From the NCBI GenBank assembly GCA_038049695.1, contig CP142452.1, forward strand, positions 67,213,501-67,277,500: a stretch of 64,000 nucleotides of DNA. Direction: 5' to 3'. The stretch comes from Cinnamomum chago (taxonomy: Eukaryota > Streptophyta > Magnoliopsida > Laurales > Lauraceae). The notes below the pieces were generated by a model, which did not search any database, was not told the origin of the DNA, and saw nothing but the letters and a program-made list of their open reading frames with translations. A program made the translations under genes and the position numbers. This document shows, piece after piece, positions 32,729-42,989 of the stretch (its first letter is position 1; every line of letters starts with the position of its first letter).

Positions 32729-34398
32729 TGTTAGATTGTGTGGTATCAATCCATCAGTTGATATAATAAATTGATTAATTTCTTTATTTATTAATAAAAT
32801 CATGCTTTCCTTTCATGAGATGAATGATGTTTTATTACTTAATGCAAATGACCAATACATATGACATAATGGTTCATGAGATGAACCGCGTCTCATTAGT
32901 ATATTAAATGTGATATATGTATATGGATGAGATCCACATACAGGAGACACGTGTCACAAATCTTATACTTAAAAACATCTCAACAACCAGTGATGAGACT
33001 GAGCATCTCATCTGATAAGGTTGCAGCACTTTGATCACTATGAGATAGTGTGATTTGTCTCGATCGTCAAAATGAAAGATTCTGGATCATAGTGTTGGTA
33101 CATTCGATGTATTGAAGGACCATGAGAAACACCTTATGAAATACTGTCTCGATTTTAAGGTTTGCTCTCATAATTCCCTAGCAATAGGCTCTCAATCTCG
33201 AGACATTGATGAACTCAAGTTTCTATCTATTCATTTGTTTTGAGTCACCAATGAGTGAGGCCAACTGTAGGTCAACACCTCGGTGTCTTGGGTAAGTGGT
33301 AGTAGGACTATGGGAACATCCAATGGTCAAGATAGAATCTATCTATATTATCCCCTTGTGCCAATTAATGGATTTATCATTAGTAAGTGTGCACCCATCT
33401 CAATTAAGAGTTAATTGGATGGTACTGATGATCACTGTGAATAATTGGGGCTAAAGGATAATAAGATGTGGATCTAGGATTGGATGTGACATATTTATTC
33501 CAATTGATCCATGGATAATGATAGAGGGGCCTACTTGTGGTAATTGGGAAGTTTAAAGTCTTCATTGTAATTTATTCCTAAGACTGAAGTGCAATTGCAT
33601 TTATATAGTGATGTTATTTGCAATTAATTGTGAACTCGGATTGCACATGAGATGTGGGGTCGCGTGTCCCAGTTGGACCTAGTTTTCATTGAAATCCCTA
33701 GTGGTCCCCACGCTAACCCAAGATTGGATCATTACTAATTCTACTTGAACTCCAAAAGAAAGGAATTAGAAAATTACTATTTCTATTTGAAGTGAGACTT
33801 CTAATAGTGGTAATAGTAAGCTACTAATTAGTGTGGAAGTATGACTTCTAATACAATTAGTAAGAGAGAAAGAAAAGGAGTTTTGAGGGCTATATAAAGG
33901 GGAAGAATCCCCCTTGGACGTCCAATATAGTATCCAACGCCCAGCCCCTTCTCTAGTGCAAGAGTTGCATAAATTTCATTCTCCTCTTTCTCTTCTAGTT
34001 CCTTGAAGTTTCTAGTAGGGTTTTCTCTTGGAGATCTCACCTATCTTCTTGAGAAAAGAGATTTGATAAGAGGGTCATAGCGTGGAAGATCAAAAGGTCT
34101 TGAAGATTCTTATTTGATACGTGAAAGAATTTCATCATCAAAGAAAGACGCAACTTCTCCATTAGAGCACAACCGAGCTCCAAAGGTATAATCTACTTCT
34201 TTGCATGTTGTAGACTTTTATGGATGCTTGTTGGCTACTGTTCTATCTTCTTGATAGGTTTAGTTACTGATCATGATGGGTGAGATTGAGGACATGGATC
34301 CTGAATTGGGTTCTATAGCCTTCTGGATACTTGATCCATGAGTCAAGTGGGTCAAAAAGTTTTGAATACCTATCCACGAGGCCCACTTATTTCCAACA
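32729..34398 (+). mobile_element. 1,670 bp solo LTR with perfect 5 bp target duplication
   Basis: Starts TGTTAGATTGTGTGG and ends TATTTCCAACA, flanked by ATAAT on both sides (32724-32728 and 34399-34403). It contains a TATATAAAGG promoter-like site near 33,890 and no coding sequence, which fits a solo LTR left after recombination. Family not determined; no internal region or second LTR is in the window. Confidence 0.88.
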
Positions 34399-34642
34399 AT
34401 AATAGTATCTTGCAAGATTCTTTCCTACACCATAGGGCTGAAGGAAGAAATCTCTCAATATTTTAATAGTGGATAATTGTTTCAATTCCCAAGTTATATA
34501 AACAACCCATTTTTAAAGACAAGAAAACTTTCTTAAAAATAAAAAATCTTATACTTTTTTGTACATCCAAAGAGAGGCCCTTAGGAAGTGAAACTCGGGC
34601 ATTTCTAAACAACCTTTTTCTTTCTAACCCAACATATACTTC

Positions 34643-34647
<5 letters not shown>

Positions 34648-34679
<32 letters not shown>
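34648..34679 (+). repeat. (GA)n microsatellite
   Basis: About 16 GA units. The matching position in unit B (49970-49993) has about 12, so it varies between the duplicates. Confidence 0.9.
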
Positions 34680-34682
<3 letters not shown>

Positions 34683-35685
34683 CACACAACACACCCACAT
34701 CGAGACAGAGAGATTCCATAAAAAGGTAAACTCATGATTACATGATTTTTGCATCAATAATCATGAGGTAAATGTCCCTTTACAATAATAGTGCATTGAT
34801 ATGAAAACAAAAGCGGATATAAGTACTTATGACAACATTAATTCTTTTTACATAGGAATAGGATCCACGGGCATTGAACGGATATTGTCTTTTGTGTCAT
34901 GCGAAGAGGGAGTGTATCCATCTCCATACAAGTAGATGACTTCTCCCATGCGCGTGAGATTGACCACTCGCGTAACTAGAGAAAAAGGAAAATGAGTTTG
35001 TCTAAGGCAGAACTTGTTCATTTCCTTCCATGCTGATGTAATCATTTCTCGAATCTTTTCACACGCCTCCGACCTCGATAAGCCCTGTTCCTTCATATAA
35101 CACTCGAGAGTAGATGCAACATGTACTCTTTTTTGCTCGTGCTTTGAATACAGTCAATGCAAACCACTAGTTTAGTACACCCAATATCCATAAGTAGCCT
35201 TCCACCAATCGATCTCTTGCAAAAGGATACTTAGCGGCAAGGCCTATGTCCTTCTACCACCTACCGGAGATAAAATCACAAGCCACAATATTATAGGAAT
35301 GAACAATTTGTGTTTTTCACGAGTAACGGTTGGATGAATCTGACTCAAATATATCAAGCCCATGTAAACAATATATAGGAGTTTTTATCCATGCCATCTC
35401 TAAAAGCAGAACCGCCTAAATTAAGGGCATGGACCGAAATTTCTGTAAGCAGATCCAACTTACCTATATATGGTAATATTTGACATGCATACCGGCTATT
35501 GAGGCTCGCCTGGGCCCCACAAATTATCGAACATTGGGGAGATGGAAAGATCCATTCATGAAGGACCCAGAAACTAGAAATAAGTTTCAATCTAATTTGT
35601 TAAAATAAAGGGGCGTTTATTTCCACAAAATGCAGGCATTCTTTAGAATGCCTCTATCTCATATATATCTATCTATATATGGGAA

Positions 35686-35975
35686 ATATTCAATTGAGAA
35701 CTAGGTCTCACCATGCTTCCGTGAGAACTATTGGTGGGGTCCATCTAGAACCAATCCAAACCGTGCATAAACAGTGACCTCCCTTGATAGTTACTAATAT
35801 GAAGCCATTAAAATCGTGGGCCATAGATGAAGCTGTTAGAGGCATGGGACTAGGGTCAAACCTTTTACTTGGGGTACTCTCATATAGATCTTTCCATCCC
35901 GTCTAGTCCCATCCCTAAATGGCCCCATAAAAAATTTTCACGGTGACTATGTGAGAACAGTTCTCACTAGAACAA
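35686..35975. mobile_element. Possible MITE with imperfect inverted ends
   Basis: The left end TTCAATTGAGAACTAGGTCT and the inverted right end TTCTAGTGAGAACTGTTCTC are similar over roughly 35 bases. No coding sequence. No clear target duplication. Confidence 0.4.
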
Positions 35976-35992
35976 AGCCCGATATATGAGCA

Positions 35993-36228
35993 GGGCTCTC
36001 ATAAGCTGAAGCTCCACTTATCTAAGTTCAAACGGTGCTAGTCCCACAAATCAAAGTCGATTATTATTGTTTTTTGCATGATGGAACTGAAAAATCCAAT
36101 TCTGATTGGATTTATTTTGATTTGGAGACGATCATCATGCAAAAAACAATGATAATCGACTTTGATTTGTGGGACCAACATTGTTTCTGCTTAAGATAAG
36201 CTAAGCTTCAGTTTAGGAGAGCTAGCCC
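35993..36228. mobile_element. MITE-like palindromic element
   Basis: Nearly the whole element is one inverted repeat. The left half starts GGGCTCTCATAAGCTGAAGC and includes GTCCCACAAATCAAAGTCGA then TTGTTTTTTGCATGATG. The right half is its complement, ending GAGAGCTAGCCC. The arms are about 95 bases with scattered mismatches around a 40 base centre. It lies in the copy A locus between exon 4 and exon 3 and is absent from copy B, so it inserted after the duplication. Confidence 0.75.
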
Positions 36229-36867
36229 CACTTGGATCTTTCGGTCCCCCTCTATCCCATGACAAGTGGGCCCAAAATTCAAATCTATAAAGATTTTATA
36301 GGGCCAATTTTTGGGGTATCCTTTGCCCATCCATAAACCTATCCAGTGGGCTCCAACAACAACGATTTGTTCAGTAATCACATGATCATTACAACCTTAT
36401 CTAATCCATCAAGTAATTGCCTTTTAAGCTAGTTTGTATATAATATGTAGAATAAAGCGATGTGTCATTCATATTAAGTGCGGTGTGTTATACTTGCCTT
36501 GTTAGCTCCTTTAGCTCTTTTCGATTCATTGACTATATCAAATTGATATCCAATTTTGCAAGCTCTAAGATAACATCATTCTGCTGCTTATGTTGCTGGA
36601 AGAGTGAGATGTAAAATCTTGCATCCAGCCTGGCAATGCGCTTAAGCGTAGGTAGCTGAAGAGCATGACCTACTTGTGCTGCCAGAGGACCATCAAGATG
36701 GGTCATGAGGGACGTAAGCTGTCCTTTTGTGAAAGAGATGCCCTCATCCAATGTATCTTCTCCATGAGTGCCATAAAATGCCGCTTCGTAGAGACTTAAC
36801 AGGCCCTCCACATCACTACATAAACCTTCCTTGAAGTTACCTTCAACTCTATTTCATCATGAGAACT

Positions 36868-37311
36868 TTCCTTGTTGTTAGGTTTATGTCTTGTATTCCG
36901 GATTGACCGGATTGCTTCATTGGTTTAATCAATGACGAGGTTCAGCTTAGGGGTATTTTGGTCATTATACTGGGGCTTTTTTTTTAGGCTAAGAAAGCGG
37001 AGATTATATATTGATGTAATCGATAACCCTTGACTATGAGTGAGAGAGGTGGGAGCTCTATCTCCCGTGCTATCGGAGTTTTCCGAATGGGAGGGGAAGA
37101 TGTGAGAGAAAGATTGAGACCTATGGGGAGAGAGTAGCCTAACTGTTAGATGGTTTGGAATCCTTGTAACAAGTTGCTCAATTTCTTGCATAGTGAAATC
37201 CTCATGACCCAAAGGAAGTAGGCAAGTTTGCCGAACCACATAAATCTCTTGTATTCTCTCGTATGCTCGTGGTTGATTGATCATACATGTTCTGCCCTAA
37301 TTAACCGCAAC
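36868..37311 (-). mobile_element. LTR-like segment in unit A (partner 60816-61273)
   Basis: On the minus strand it begins TGTTGCGGTTAATTAGGG and ends ACATAAACCTAACAACA. It includes GTGGTTCGGC, a motif common in plant LTRs. No target duplication is visible. The same segment lies at the same place in unit B, so it was present before the duplication. It sits where exons 1-2 of the terpene synthase would be expected. Confidence 0.45.
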
Positions 37312-38940
37312 ACTGCTCTCTAGTCTTACTACTTTGCATAAGTCTGCCTCACAAGATTGTTCACGAATTTAAGATTTTTGAAGTGTTTAAAACTATTCCT
37401 TTATTCATAGTGTGTAATAAAGTTCCATGTCAATAATAATAGCCCCTCACACCTATTACACTTGAACATTGTAACAATTTTTTTTGGAACTCCATGGTAG
37501 CATCCCTCTACTAATATATCCTCAAGTTTCAATTCAAACGGAGTGAGTCCCATTGTACAACTGAGCACAACGATAGAAACCTACTCGACGCTGACATGGC
37601 AACGTTGCTAACATGGTATTAATCACATTTCCATCATGGTTAACAATCATAGATTGGGACCCCCTCCTTCTTAGCAGAAACTTGAAGATATGTGACTGAA
37701 GGGGATGTGATTTATCTTGAATGGTCCGGATGATCTCCACATGAGCCCAAGGATGGAGTTCCAAAAAACTGTTACACGGATTTGTGTAATAGCTGCGACT
37801 GAGGATGGACTCAAATAATAGTTGTGAGTATAGAAACACGAGAAGCTTAAGAGGAAGGGAGCATCGCATCTCAAGCAGATACTCATGGATTGATCGTGTT
37901 GGGTATGTAGTTTCACAAGTAATGCCACTATCTAGCTCAACTTATCAAATATATCAAAAGTAAAAATAAATAAATAAATAAAAAACAATAGGTGCTAGTT
38001 GTGGCAATAAAATGAGTACTTTACTACCTTTTGACATATATCTTTTCAAAAAAAATTAAAAATTAAAGCTAATGATAAAATGAGATAAGTTCCTAAAACA
38101 TCACAGGGAGAATCGGTCCTGGGGCTTGGGTTTGAATGGTCTCCCTAAAAAGTTTTAGAAACCTTCAAGTTTTTCTTAAGATTGTGTCTTTGTTTATTTT
38201 TGCCAACCCTCCCCGAAAAGTAAGTATAATGGCTCCTTCAAGGAAAATGTATTGGTTTCGCCATTGATGTTACAAGATTCATGTGTTGGTCTCACCATGC
38301 AATAATTTACAATAGGATCTTGTAATGGATGTGTGCTCCGGTGGCGGAGGGCTTGGGGAACTCACAGTGAATGCTTAGATCTCTGGATGTCCTGGTAATA
38401 AATCAATGTCCCCCACAAAAAAGTAGAGTCTAGAAAAATCAGTTATTGAGAATGGCAACTTACCTTATTGGTAAGTGACCGCAGTTCTCACTTGGAAGCT
38501 AGGGTTTAAATCGTGCTACGTCACCTCTTCTCACTTGTGTAGGCTTTTTTTCGTTTGTACATGCTTCTTTCCCACTTGTGTGGACCTTCTTTTTGTGTTT
38601 GGTGTGTGCTCTCTCTTGGATCTCAGCCCCCTTGGTGGAGTTACCCCAAAAACCAAAAGGGAAAATCAAATCTTTCTACACGATACAAATGTTCCCCAAA
38701 AATTCCTGCATTGTAATCAATGTTTAAAACCTAAAAGCTTGAGCAAAGTAATTTGGACAAGTCAGACTCAATACCCACTCAGTGAATTAGAAACCATTGT
38801 TTAAAAGTCGGACATAAGGTCATAGCGCCAAGTACATTGTCCCCTCCTTAATTGCCTAGGCCAATGTCACACTAAACTGAATCAACTCGATCAGCAGAGG
38901 GTTTTTATTTTTTATTTTTTTTTGCCTAGCCAAGTGGGCT
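37312..38940. other. Upstream flank shared by both duplication units
   Basis: A 111 codon minus-strand frame (37534-37869) is also open in unit B (61496-61828), but no family is recognised and the similarity follows from the duplication. No terpene synthase exons 1-2 are seen here. Confidence 0.5.
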
Positions 38941-39429
38941 AGGACACATGCAAATTTAGTAAGAGTTTTATGGATTAATTCTTGGTCATCTTAGTGAGAG
39001 GCAAGGTTCCCGACTCAAATATTAGTGAGAGGGAGCACCAACAACCCCTCATTCTCTATCCAACTCTACGCCGAAAGAGAGCAAACACATGATCAATCAA
39101 CATCCTTTGTTATTTCATTTATGTTTAACTCGATTTCCTTAAAATTTTCCTTTTCCATCATTCTCATATATATATATATATGCTACAAAACTCCTTGGAT
39201 GTTTCCCACAAAGGCCCCTTGTTTAGCCAATGAAAGTGTGACACATGTCATCAATGATACACTTATCCAATCTCTCTCCTAAATATCCTCCTACAAATGA
39301 GGAGCTTTTATAGATTCTCTTAAATCATTGGCTATTAGATAGGGGCAGAAGCTCCCCTTTTGAGATAGGGAAGTTTTTTAGAATATCTCTCTCTCTCTCT
39401 CTATATATATATAAATATATATATACATA
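38941..39429. other. Spacer left of the Helitron
   Basis: AT-rich sequence with a CT run (about 39388-39403) followed by a TA-rich run up to 39429. No gene seen. The base next to the Helitron end is A on this strand (T on the Helitron strand), the expected target base. Confidence 0.5.
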
Positions 39430-40190
39430 CTAGCGCTCGAGGGCCCATGCCCAACGCGGGCCTTGTTTAAAGAGTTATTAACATATTAAATAGTAGTATT
39501 CATTTCATTTAAATGAAATGTAAATGACTATTTAAAGCATATATCCATGCATCAATTATACTATATCAATGAAAAGATAAACACACATTCGTTCAATGTA
39601 AAAAATATTGCACTAAGTTTCAAATTTCCACTTGTTCAATAATTGTCACATTGTTTGATGTCAGAAGCAGAAAATTAAATTACTAAGCTCACACTAATGG
39701 GATCATAAGAGGAAATTTGGAAAAAGAAATTGGTTTTATTTGAAACTTAAAATTAGGTGAAAACTTTTAGATTTTATGGCTATGATTGGGTATCCAAGTA
39801 AGTATTCTAATGGGGGAGTTCTGTTGTTCACAGTGATAACTTGCCCCTACAAACTTGGATGACCCAAGCCTCACTGTGTGGACGTTTAGCATGTGGTTCT
39901 TGGGGATGATATCATGCACACTCCTCTCCTTCCTCAACCAGTTTTTTGCCTTTCGTACTGAGCCCCTCATGACCATCTAGATTTCAGTGCAAGTGGCAGC
40001 GCTGCCCATATGCCACTTCATGGCCGCTGTGCTCCCTAAGATCACCTTCAGGATCGGGTCAAGGAAGATTTTGATCAATGCGAAAGAGCATGTCTTGATC
40101 TCTGGTTGTGCATTGGAAGCGGATTGGCTTATGCAGTTGGAGTATAAACACAAGCATAGGAAAGATTATGTTATTGATCTAAAAGATTGA

Positions 40191-40335
40191 TTGACGGAGA
40201 AGATTTAGGAATTTAAATCAATTCGTTGGTTGACTCTAAATTACAAGGACTTCATGGGCAAGGGATAAATATTGATTGATTAAAGGAAAGTTTAAAATTG
40301 AATGCGAGGGATTTTAGCGGAGTTGGAGAAGATTT
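40191..40335 (+). repeat. Direct repeat R1 flanking the XDH/AO fragment
   Basis: About 145 bases starting TTGACGGAGAAGATTTAGGA and ending GTTGGAGAAGATTTA. It matches R2 at 42062-42205 at roughly 90 percent by eye, in the same orientation. Confidence 0.85.
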
Positions 40336-41198
40336 AGAACCCACACCACATCTTCCTCACTAATCAATAGCCTGATAGGCAAGCTCCTAGGGATGTCTTC
40401 AATATCCATGGCATGGCTCCGACATGAGTTTGTTTTGTTCATGTGGCATATAAATTGGCTGCCAACATAGGAGGGAGAATGGAAAGAATTGAATATAGGC
40501 TGATATCTTGTACATCTGCAGCACAAGACAAAACATATGAGAGAACTCACAAAAGATATACTTGTGTGAGACAATTGGAAAGCAAGATATCATAAACAGT
40601 ACCTGCAAAGATTACCATCAATCTGATCTTCAATTTCTTCCGCGGTTGGTTGTGACATCAATCCATGCATGCTCATTATCTGTGATAAAAAAAGAAAGAA
40701 AAAGAAGTTGGCAATCAAACATGTAGAATGAAAATATGGTTAAAGGACTTAGAATTAGAACTTAAAAGCCATTTCTTGTAGTTCAGGTATTAGCTCTCTC
40801 TAGAAGCATTGTAAAAACGGATAATTCTATATTAACAATGGTCTACATGATGTACACTGATCATTGTCCTGGCAGACGAATGACTATTATTTAATTATAC
40901 TTGGTGTTTAGGACAGGGAAAAAATAAGAAAACAATACCCCGCCTACATCTTTCTGCCATAAAAGGTCAATGCGGGTGCATTTTGGGCAGAGTTAAATGC
41001 ACCCTTGAATTCACAAGGGTAGACATTGTGCATGGTGACAAGATAAAAGTCATTATATACATGTTAGGGGAAGTTTCAAAAGTTACTTTTCAAGTACATA
41101 GGGTGGGGTACACTTCCTTGTCTTCATGTGCAAAAAGGGAAGTGTCCCTCACCCTATGGTGAGGGATAGATGCACTTGAAACTTCCCCTCATGTTATG

Positions 41199-41233
<35 letters not shown>

Positions 41234-42055
41234 CATTGTAAGACAATTACAAACCCACAACAGGGAGAAGCTACTAATTACTGATGCAAAAGGAGCAACC
41301 CGGTGCACCCACTCTGTATTAATGTGGCCTATGGTTTACGTACCTATTCCCCTGATCTGATTAGACTTCCATCATGAGGGATGCCCCCAAGATGTTGACA
41401 TTCAGTAAATGAAATATAAGGAAGGAGAAGCGAATTCCCTACCACGATGCCTATAAGAAGGGGCTCAAAGGAAAAATCCGATAAAGTAAACTTCACTCTC
41501 TCTATAGCTAAGCATCACTTTGCTGATGCCGTCCTAAAAAAACCCACCATGAACATCTGCACATCCACAATCACTTTGAAAATAAAAGCAATTCATGAAA
41601 AAATCACCAACAGTGTATAAACTAAAAAGAAAAAAGAAAAAGTTCTACAGTTGAAGAGAAACAGGGACACCCATCTGGAGATCAACTCGACTCACCATCC
41701 CAGGAGTGCGGAATCCACACTGGGTACCATTATCATCAACAATAGCTTGTTGTATGGAAGAGAGCCCAGTCTTCAAACTCCCAACTTCTTCAATGGTTGT
41801 GAGGTGCATTCCACCCCCAAAACAAAAAGGCATCAAACATGAACACAAATTTGCATGGGCAGCAGCATCAGAAGAAATGAGAACAGTGCAAGCCTCACAG
41901 CCACCTTGCTTGCTTGGCATCTGAAGGTCCTTCAGACCCATCTCTTCTCTAAGAAAGTCCCCCAATAGGGTCTTGGGGTCTGGGTTCTTGACACAGATCC
42001 TCTTCCCATTGACATGGAAACTCAGGGAGCTCTCAGACATGAGTGGTGTATTCAT
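40336..42055 (-). pseudogene. Xanthine dehydrogenase/aldehyde oxidase N-terminal fragment
   Basis: Three exons of the iron-sulfur domains of a molybdo-flavo-enzyme remain. Exon A (42055-41696) has SLSFHVNGKRICVKNPDPKT, SKQGGCEACTVLIS, MHLTTIEEVGSLKTGLSSIQ and ends TQCGFRTPGM at a GTGAGT donor. Exon B (40679-40603) has MSMHGLMSQPTAEEIEDQ and GNLC. Exon C (from 40515) has CTRYQPIFNSF and runs to the edge of direct repeat R1. In active enzymes the first cluster needs CxxGGCGxC and the second CGxC and CRCTG. Here a Cys is Ser and a Gly is Glu in the first, and a Cys is Arg in the second. Introns with proper borders remain, so it was copied from genomic DNA, not from mRNA. The FAD and molybdopterin domains are absent. 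Confidence 0.85.
41207..41232 (+). repeat. (GA)n microsatellite in the XDH/AO intron
   Basis: About 13 GA units in the intron between exons A and B of the captured fragment. Confidence 0.85.
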
Positions 42056-42061
42056 TTTTGG

Positions 42062-42205
42062 TTGACGAAGAAGATTTAGGAATTTAAATCAATTCATCGG
42101 TTGACTCTAAATTAATAAGATTTCACGGGCAAGGGATAAAGATTGATTGATTAAAGGAAAGTTTAAAATTGAATGGGAGGAATTTTAGGGGAGTTGGAGA
42201 AGATT
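42062..42205 (+). repeat. Direct repeat R2 flanking the XDH/AO fragment
   Basis: Partner of R1 (40191-40335). It begins six bases beyond the start codon of exon A and leads into the Helitron 5' part, which contains two CCACGTGTC motifs. Confidence 0.85.
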
Positions 42206-42363
42206 TAGGAGTTTTATTTGTGATGCCACGTGTCATTTTTTTTTTGGATACCCACATGGCGTCCTTGAAAAATCAAAAAAATTGAGGATGCGCCACGTGT
42301 CGCTCTCCCACGAATTCACCTACTGTCTTTTTTTATCTATATATGGTAGTTGAAGATGTTCTT

Positions 42364-42451
42364 GTGGGAGTAACTCTCGCAATACTGTGAGAGTAAGGGT
42401 TACGAGGTACGCCACCCCTTACTCTCACAGTATTGTGAGAGTTACTCTCAC
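42364..42451. repeat. 36 bp hairpin next to the Helitron end
   Basis: Left arm 42364-42399 and right arm 42416-42451 pair over 36 bases with two mismatches around a 16 base loop. The core is ACTGTGAGAGTAAGGG. It starts eight bases outside the Helitron 5' end. It could be a short MITE, or an inverted repeat that marks a favoured insertion site. Confidence 0.85.
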
Positions 42452-42929
42452 AGCACTACACAGAGCTCAGGCATTTTTTGAGAAAAAGATGCCCCTCCTA
42501 CTTGGGCCCACTGAGATTTATGATGATCATGGAAACTCATTGGATGAAAAAACCTATATTAGGCCTACATATATGCAAAATCTTGAGTCATAATTAAGAT
42601 CATCCTAACCTTTTGATCCATGGCCCTAAAATTTAATGGTTTAGAGGCATCATTTTATTATGATTTCAATCCAATGGTAAGGAAAAGTGGGATAAGTGCC
42701 AAACTTGGACTTGTGACTATTCATGGGAGGGTAGCATGTGAAAAGATTAAATTGACTCAACATGGGCCTCATGACTAAAAAAAGAGGGGTGAAAAAGGGT
42801 CATTTTTGAGAATTTGCCATATATACGCACATAAAGAGAGGGTATATGAGCTAACTTTTTGGGGAGATAACTTTTTTCAATGGTTGCAAATGTGGACAAT
42901 TAAGATGAAGGGGATAGGATGATTTCATA
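42452..42929. other. Intergenic sequence
   Basis: No gene seen. AT-rich, ends at the unnamed repeat. Confidence 0.5.
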
Positions 42930-42989
42930 CTCCAAAACCACACCGTTCGTAGCGATGTGCTTCTAAGGTCTCGTGTCCGAGAGAGTTAT

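Larger units (their letters stand above)
34848..36838 (-). pseudogene. Terpene synthase copy A, deleted middle
   Basis: Exon 3 (about 36838-36498) encodes the helical part with GLLSLYEAAFYGTHGEDTLD and RFYISLFQQH. It has a TAG where copy B has CAG near its end, and its 5' end is cut by a deletion. Of exon 4 only the first part (about 35273-35190) remains. It starts with TGG TAG where copy B has TGG TGG, and breaks off before the metal-binding motif. Sequence corresponding to B 50415-58567, with the rest of exon 4 and exons 5 and 6, is missing. Exon 7 (35141-34848, 294 bases) is full length and open: CYMKEQGLSRSEACEK, then the VIYLYGDGYT block and a stop. Exon 3 ends at a GC-type donor (AAG/GCAAGT), as in copy B. 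The lost DDxxD and NSE/DTE regions bind the magnesium-diphosphate substrate, so this copy is dead. Confidence 0.9.
34577..38940 (-). repeat. Segmental duplication unit A (terpene synthase locus)
   Basis: Matches unit B (49893-63180) in blocks: 34577-35165 with 49893-50412, 35188-35455 with 58575-58862, and 36267-38940 with 59699-63160. The differences are large deletions in A, transposons in B, and different spacers. The blocks are in the same order and orientation, so they are one duplicated locus. Confidence 0.85.
39430..42355 (-). mobile_element. Helitron carrying a host gene fragment
   Basis: Reading the minus strand, the 5' end at 42355 starts TCTTCAACTACCATATATAG after an A. The 3' end at 39430 is CTAG followed by T, preceded by a small hairpin in GGCCCGCGTTGGGCATGGGC about 10 bases upstream. 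Helitrons insert between A and T, start TC and end CTRR with a hairpin, so all four marks are met. No Rep/helicase gene is present, so it is non-autonomous. Inside is a XDH/AO gene piece flanked by direct repeats. The remainder (39434-40190) is unidentified, with a plus-strand frame of 67 codons at 39987 that I do not recognise. Confidence 0.72.

Noticed and set aside
36868-37311. LTR-like segment considered as terpene synthase exon 1-2
   Set aside because: No RRX8W or N-terminal domain blocks in any frame; ends and composition fit an LTR better.
37534-37869. 111 codon frame conserved with 61496-61828
   Set aside because: Conservation is explained by the segmental duplication; the frame has no known domain and is not part of the terpene synthase.
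39987-40190. 67 codon plus-strand frame inside the Helitron
   Set aside because: Starts cleanly but no family recognised; might be a captured scrap, not supported enough to call.
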